Origin: Eunapius fragilis
Taxonomy: Eukaryota; Porifera; Demospongiae; Spongillida; Spongillidae
Length of the DNA stretch: 64,000 nucleotides
NCBI GenBank assembly: GCA_963681505.1
Contig: OY811978.1
Location: 7,362,586 to 7,426,585, forward strand
Direction: 5' to 3'
Positions within the stretch are counted from its first letter, which is position 1, and the number at the start of each line of letters is the position of its first letter. Of the stretch, positions 59,278-64,000 are shown piece by piece. The notes under the pieces are model-generated. The model was not told the origin of the DNA. It was given only the letters and a program-made list of their open reading frames with translations, and searched no databases. A program made the position numbers and the translations under genes.

Positions 59278-60484
59278 TCATTGATTGTGTTTTGTGGGTG
59301 ATGGTATCTACAGCACTTACCTCACGCTTGGTACGGGCATATACTACGACCCGCCTCTCGACGTTTTAACCGGAAATAATTATAATACAAACTAGCGTGT
59401 CCCGTGAAAAATCAGTTACGCGGACGTACGTACGTACGTTGGAAATTAGATACGGCGCTTTCATTAACAGCTGGACAACTGAGTTGTGATTTTATGTGTC
59501 GACTAGCGTGTCCCCGTGAAAAATCACGGGCTGATTATTCGTCTCGCTATTCATTTGCCAGATGAACAGTTGGTCTACCTCCTAGCTCCTCTTTTTTTTA
59601 CCGGCTGCTTTACCAAATGTTGAATATATATAATCTATCACCTGTTCTAACATACGGTTACTACGCAACCTCTATAACATGCCCGCGCAATTTCAGATAG
59701 TAACTACATGTTCTCGGCCTGTGCGATGAGACTTGAGAGTGAACCACAATAGCGTTGATTTATTCTTTCGGCACTTATGCAGTTCCCCCCCCCCCTCCCC
59801 CACTTTGAATTCAAGAAATATTGAAAAAAAATTAGATATTAAATGTGAAGTGGAAACCAGCTGTCATTGCGACCGCCTTTTGTGTGGGAGGTGGTTGTTC
59901 CTATTGGTAGCTAGGTACGCGTACATACCTAGCAACCAATAGGCGCTAGGCCGAGTATATAAATGAGTTACGCGGACGTACGTACGTACGATGGAAATTA
60001 TAGTATTAGATGGTGAGCGTACGACATACGCGATTCTGACGTTAGGTCATTGGACGCGAGTATGTGCATGGTCTACGACCGTTAAACATCCTTAATTACG
60101 AGACGCATTTATGCGCCTACGGCCGGTAATCGGATAAGCAAAAGTACCTATTTGGATGTTAAAAAAATGAAGGAAACAAGTAAATAAAAACATTCTCACT
60201 GAGAAAGTTGGTGGGATATAGGTTTTGCAGGCAAATAGTATACTAGTATACTGGTGTAAAAAGCAAGGAAACAAGTTTAATCAGAAGGGAAAATGTAATA
60301 GTCCTATATTTAGCACACTTCGACTAAGGCATATGCTGTTTCTGTGCTAAATATAGGACTATTACATTTTCCCTTCTGATTAAACTTGTTTCCTTGCTTT
60401 TTACACCAGTATACTAGTATACTATTTGCCTGCAAAACCTATATCCCACCAACTTTCTCAGTGAGAATGTTTTTATTTACTTGT

Positions 60485-61060
60485 GACATATAGGATTGGA
60501 AGGCAAAAAGAAAGGAAACAAGGGTCTACTAAGGGGAAATGTAATACGCACACAGTTGAACTACATAATGTCCTACAAATGTTCTAAATATAGTGCTATT
60601 ACATTTTTCCTTTATACACCACTATTGCCTTTCAATCATATATATACCAACATTCTCACAAAGAATGTTCTTTTTTTACTTGTTCCATCAGTTCTTTTTC
60701 TTCATGAGATAGAACATAACAAATTTAGAGTATTTTGAAATAAGACCATTAGTGGTGTTACACAGTTTAGGAGGGGTATACTGTGTGGAGGAGGGGGGGT
60801 GTGTGTCTCCTGGATGGAATAGTAAAAAGGGGGAAGGAGATCCCTACATAGAAGTGTGACATCTATGGAAGAGGAGGTGCCCTGATGTGGAGGAGCAAGG
60901 GGCACCTGCTGTGAAGTGGGTGGGAAATCCCATGTAAAAGAGGTGTCTACTGGTGGAGATAGAAACCCTGATGTGGAGGAGCAAGTAACATGCATCCATT
61001 GGTGGCCTTGTAGTGGCGTGGGTGTCCCAACATATAGGGGCTAGCTTAGTGTCCACTGGT
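60485..61060. repeat. Receptor 3'-flank copy (diverged MITE A plus flank)
   Basis: 60485-60682 is a diverged MITE A like 24961 and 43836. It is followed by ACCATTAGTGGTGTTAC (as near 44183) and CTGATGTGGAGGAGCAAGGG..TGGTGGCCTTGTAGTGG, similar to 25630-25670 and 44470-44520. It is probably the displaced 3' flank of receptor 3. Confidence 0.5.
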
Positions 61061-61101
61061 GGAGGTCCGGATACAGCTTGCTAAGCTTTTTCAAGACCAC
61101 T

Positions 61102-61105
<4 letters not shown>

Positions 61106-61151
<46 letters not shown>
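61106..61151. repeat. (GT)n tract
   Basis: Simple repeat. The following 100 bases resemble 56815-56900 (TTCTTTCTT.GAGGAT). Confidence 0.9.
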
Positions 61152-61153
<2 letters not shown>

Positions 61154-61916
61154 TGTACAATTGGTACCTTTCTTTCTTAGAGGATTTTATTTTTTGTGTG
61201 AGCTACTAACTTGTGGACAGATGGAAGCCTTGCATAAGTGGCAGTGGCTAGCCTATCTCAAAGATTTGGAAAGACTGGGCCACTGTATAGTTTATACAGA
61301 GCATTCATTGACATGGCTTCTATTTACCCATGGGTATACACGCAGCACTGAGTTGGTATTTTTACACAACAGAGATGAAGCTTCAGGACTAGTATGCAGC
61401 TATATATACAAGAGCACCTTGATGGGGACATGAGATTTGAGCCCCCCCCCCCCCCCCCCCCTCCCCCCCAATCATTTCAACTCTTTCATGACCACTATTA
61501 GCTGAAATAGAGGAGTCTTTAAAACCCTCCCAATGAAGCACAGTCTGAATTTGAATACAGTGGATGGTATATGGGACATGTGTAGTGGAGCCACAACTGG
61601 GGCCTCTGACAAATGTATTGTGGCATTTGCCCCCACGACCCCCGTGCTTCCCACCCCACTGACACCAGCCAATACATGCAACACACAGTCCAGTTACACG
61701 TGTGAAAAACACATCCACATCAGTAACATGGAGGCCTTTGGACATGACCATGTAGAGGAGGTCATGGGATATGAGCATACAGTGGAGGGCATGAGTCTGA
61801 CAAGACATGCTAGACATACTACCATTTTGTACTGATACAATTATGACCACTAAAGAAATAGAAAGTAATGGCATATTTGCACATGTAGGACCAAACATGA
61901 AGAGAATGGATCTGAA
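61152..61916. other. No assigned gene
   Basis: Open frames on both strands (61059-61433 plus, 61389-62030 minus, 61533-61835 plus) lack recognisable motifs or splice structure. A C run lies at 61442-61460. Confidence 0.4.
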
Positions 61917-62460
61917 TATAAATAGTTGAGAAAGAGGTTGTATATTAGGCCAGTGAAAGCACTGTAACCGAAAGACATTGAAAAAAAAGTTCAAATTGAC
62001 TAAGCATATGAGTGAATCCATGTAGCACACAACATAATGGTTTACAGCAAGGGGAAAAGAGTCTTATGGTGGAAAGAGTGTGAATAGTCGTGACATGAGA
62101 CATGTGTATGTTCATGGGTGTGGTTTATGGGTGTGTGTGTGCCAGCCGTGCAGATGAAATGAAAAACGGTGGGCATATATAATATATGTGCCAGCAGAAC
62201 GCAAATCCCAAAAATAAGGAAGGGTTACATGTATTCCAGCCTACCTGGGCTGCAAGTGTCTTTAACTCGACCACGCCTCTCCCCTAGCCTAGCTGATACA
62301 CCGTGCACTATATATCATGGCTATGACGTTCTGTTGTATGTTGTGAGCCTATTAATGGCCATGCAATGATTGGCACCCAAAGAGTATGACCGAATCGACA
62401 GGGATGCAATTTCTACATGATGTTGTGCGGCGTATCGGTACTGGTAGTACCTACCGTACA
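61917..62460. repeat. Repeat F, partial middle copy
   Basis: Direct repeat of 63395-63905 and reverse complement of 55220-55745, more diverged. It is joined at 62460 to the end of the other part of F. Confidence 0.8.
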
Positions 62461-62482
62461 ATCCTTGTCAACACAATTGCAC

Positions 62483-64000
62483 ATCCTCCAAGAAAGAAAG
62501 GTTCCAATACTACACACACACAACCACTCACACTCACTCACACACACACAAACGCACACACATGCACGCACACAAACACACACGGAAATTCCAATGCTAC
62601 TTAGGATCAGTGGTTCTGGTGAGGATGACTGTCAAGTTTGCTACACATATGACCAAATGCAAAAGCCTATGGAACTCACAGGTCTGTAACATGTTTGGAA
62701 GCGGCACTGCCCCAGATCCAAAAACATACATAAAATATGACATTGAGTGCTCTGATCCACAGATGGGTATGTTACCATATGTCTCATTAATGGCAGGGTC
62801 CTAAACACAAAGGCATTAGCATATCTATTTGCTCCATGGGTGGCTTTGCATCTGGTCATAGCAAACTGACAGTCATACCCACCATCAACTAGATCTACCA
62901 CTCTGTAAGAGGGACTTTAGTTTTGTATATAAGCCGGGCAGGAATACCATTCCCTGCTTTATCCCTAAAGATAAAGATCAGGGCCCTGGAAATTTTATAT
63001 AACAAAGGAAGTAATAAATAGTAAGTCCTAAGTCTTTTTGAACCTCTCAATGGTACACACTCAGAGCTTCAGTGTATATAGTGATTGGCATGGGACAGTT
63101 GTGAGTGTTGTGTCTGTATGAGTGTGTGAGTGTCTAAATGGATGCATGTAATGGAATATGGGACATGAGGCATGGTACGTCATGATGTGGCTAGTACTGT
63201 GAGACAGGAACAAATAGTCCAGTACATACAACACATTTATCCAGTACATACAACCAATGGGGGGAGGGGTTGGGAGGGGGGGCCTTCCTCTGAAAAAATT
63301 GTTGGGGCCTTTGACCCCATGGCCCCCATGCTCCTATACAACTGTGTATAAAACACACAATCCAGTTACACACGTGAAAAACACATCAGTCAGAATATAA
63401 ATAGTTGACAAAGAGGGTTGGATAGTAAGCCAGTGAAGGCACTGTAACCAAAAAAAGTTCAAATAGACAAAGCTTATGAGTGAATCCATGTAGCACATAA
63501 CAATTTACAGGGTGTACAGCAAGGGGAAAGAATAGTGGAAAGAGTGTGTATAAGTGTGACGTGAGACGTGTGTATGTGTTGGTTCATGGGTGTGTGTGTG
63601 CCAGCCATGCAGATGAAATGAAAAACGGTGGGCGTTTAAAATATATGTGCCAGCAGAACGCAAATCCCGACAATAAGGAAGGGTTACATGTGTTCCAACC
63701 TAGCTGCGCTGCATGTGTCTTTAACTCGACCACGCCTCTCCCATAGCCTAGCTGATACACCGTGCACTATATCTCATGGCTCTGACGTACTGTTATAGGT
63801 TGTGAGCCTATAAATGGCCAGGCAATGAGTGGCACCCAAAGAGTATGACCGAATCGACAGGGACACATATTGTTGTGCGCGCGTATCGGTACTGGTAGTA
63901 CGTACCGTGTTGTGTATGGTGATGGTAGCTGAATCCCACGCATTTTGATCGCTTAACGAATCTTGTTCGTTATAGAAGAGAACCACTGACGTTTGTAAGA
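62483..64000. repeat. Repeat F, right inverted copy (runs off the window)
   Basis: From ATTGCACATCCTCCAAGAAA to the window end it mirrors 56848 back to 55131. It contains the second copy of the Cys candidate exon (62615-62757), where the donor has changed to CAG/ATGGGT. Confidence 0.85.

Larger units (their letters stand above)
57377..60133. mobile_element. 2.76-kb CCGATTACCGGCC-ended element
   Basis: Inverted ends CCGATTACCGGCC / GGCCGGTAATCGG with TTAA on the left and ATAA on the right. The B copy at about 46062 (TCTAATTAAGCAAAAG) shows the empty TTAA site. Inside are a degenerate minisatellite, a small open frame, and two copies each of ACGCGGACGTACGTACGTAC and ACTAGCGTGTCCC..GTGAAAAATCA. 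Confidence 0.8.
56947..60483. mobile_element. B plus MITE A composite split by a 2.76-kb element
   Basis: B (56947-57376) starts with a doubled CGGAAGTCT..AGAGACTTC hairpin. It resumes at 60134 (AAGCAAAAGTACCTA) and ends in MITE A (60177-60483). The undivided counterpart is 45377-46472. Confidence 0.85.

Overview
The window is eukaryotic and most likely from a marine sponge. The supporting signs are spliceosomal genes with very short introns (46-70 bp in several places), a predicted NF-kB p105-type ankyrin plus death-domain protein, Ig/fibronectin-III transmembrane receptors, and dense fold-back MITEs, LINE relics and minisatellites. No bacterial-style genes, CRISPR arrays, tRNAs or rRNAs were recognised. 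The sponge assignment is an inference from gene architecture, not from a database search.

The backbone is a segmental duplication array. Its unit is a plus-strand receptor gene (signal peptide, Ig domain, FN3 domains, Ser/Thr stalk, transmembrane helix, short tail) followed tail-to-tail by minus-strand NF-kB-type ankyrin exons. Unit 0 keeps only the 3' end of a receptor (about 8.6-10.7 kb). Unit 1 has receptor 1 (16.1-24.7 kb) and the best-preserved NF-kB-like gene (32.6-26.1 kb, minus strand). Unit 2 has frameshifted ankyrin pseudoexons (35.5-35.9 kb), receptor 2 (38.0-43.6 kb, several single-base deletions) and an NF-kB relic (46.9-44.9 kb). Unit 3 has receptor 3 (49.8-54.1 kb), the only copy whose ectodomain exons are all in phase, but its 3' end runs into repeats; its 3' flank may reappear at 60.5 kb.

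Region by region: 0-8.5 kb holds transposon debris (fold-back MITEs, a LINE reverse transcriptase, retroelement C-terminal fragments, and an integrase-like gene lacking the first catalytic-Asp segment). 8.6-13.2 kb holds the end of receptor 0 and ankyrin pseudoexons. 13.2-15.9 kb is an 18-bp satellite. 16-25 kb is receptor 1, with a 2.5-kb near-palindromic transposon in intron 1. 26-33.9 kb is the NF-kB-like gene, with minisatellites in introns and a MITE inside an ankyrin exon. 33.3-35.1 kb is minisatellites. 35-47 kb is unit 2. 47-54 kb is unit 3. 54-64 kb is nested repeats with large inverted and direct copies.

Because units 1-3 are alignable by eye, many insertions can be read against an empty site in a paralogue. 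This gives exact boundaries and target-site duplications. Functionally, the cluster joins candidate cell-surface receptors to an NF-kB-type regulator; whether they act in one pathway is unknown.
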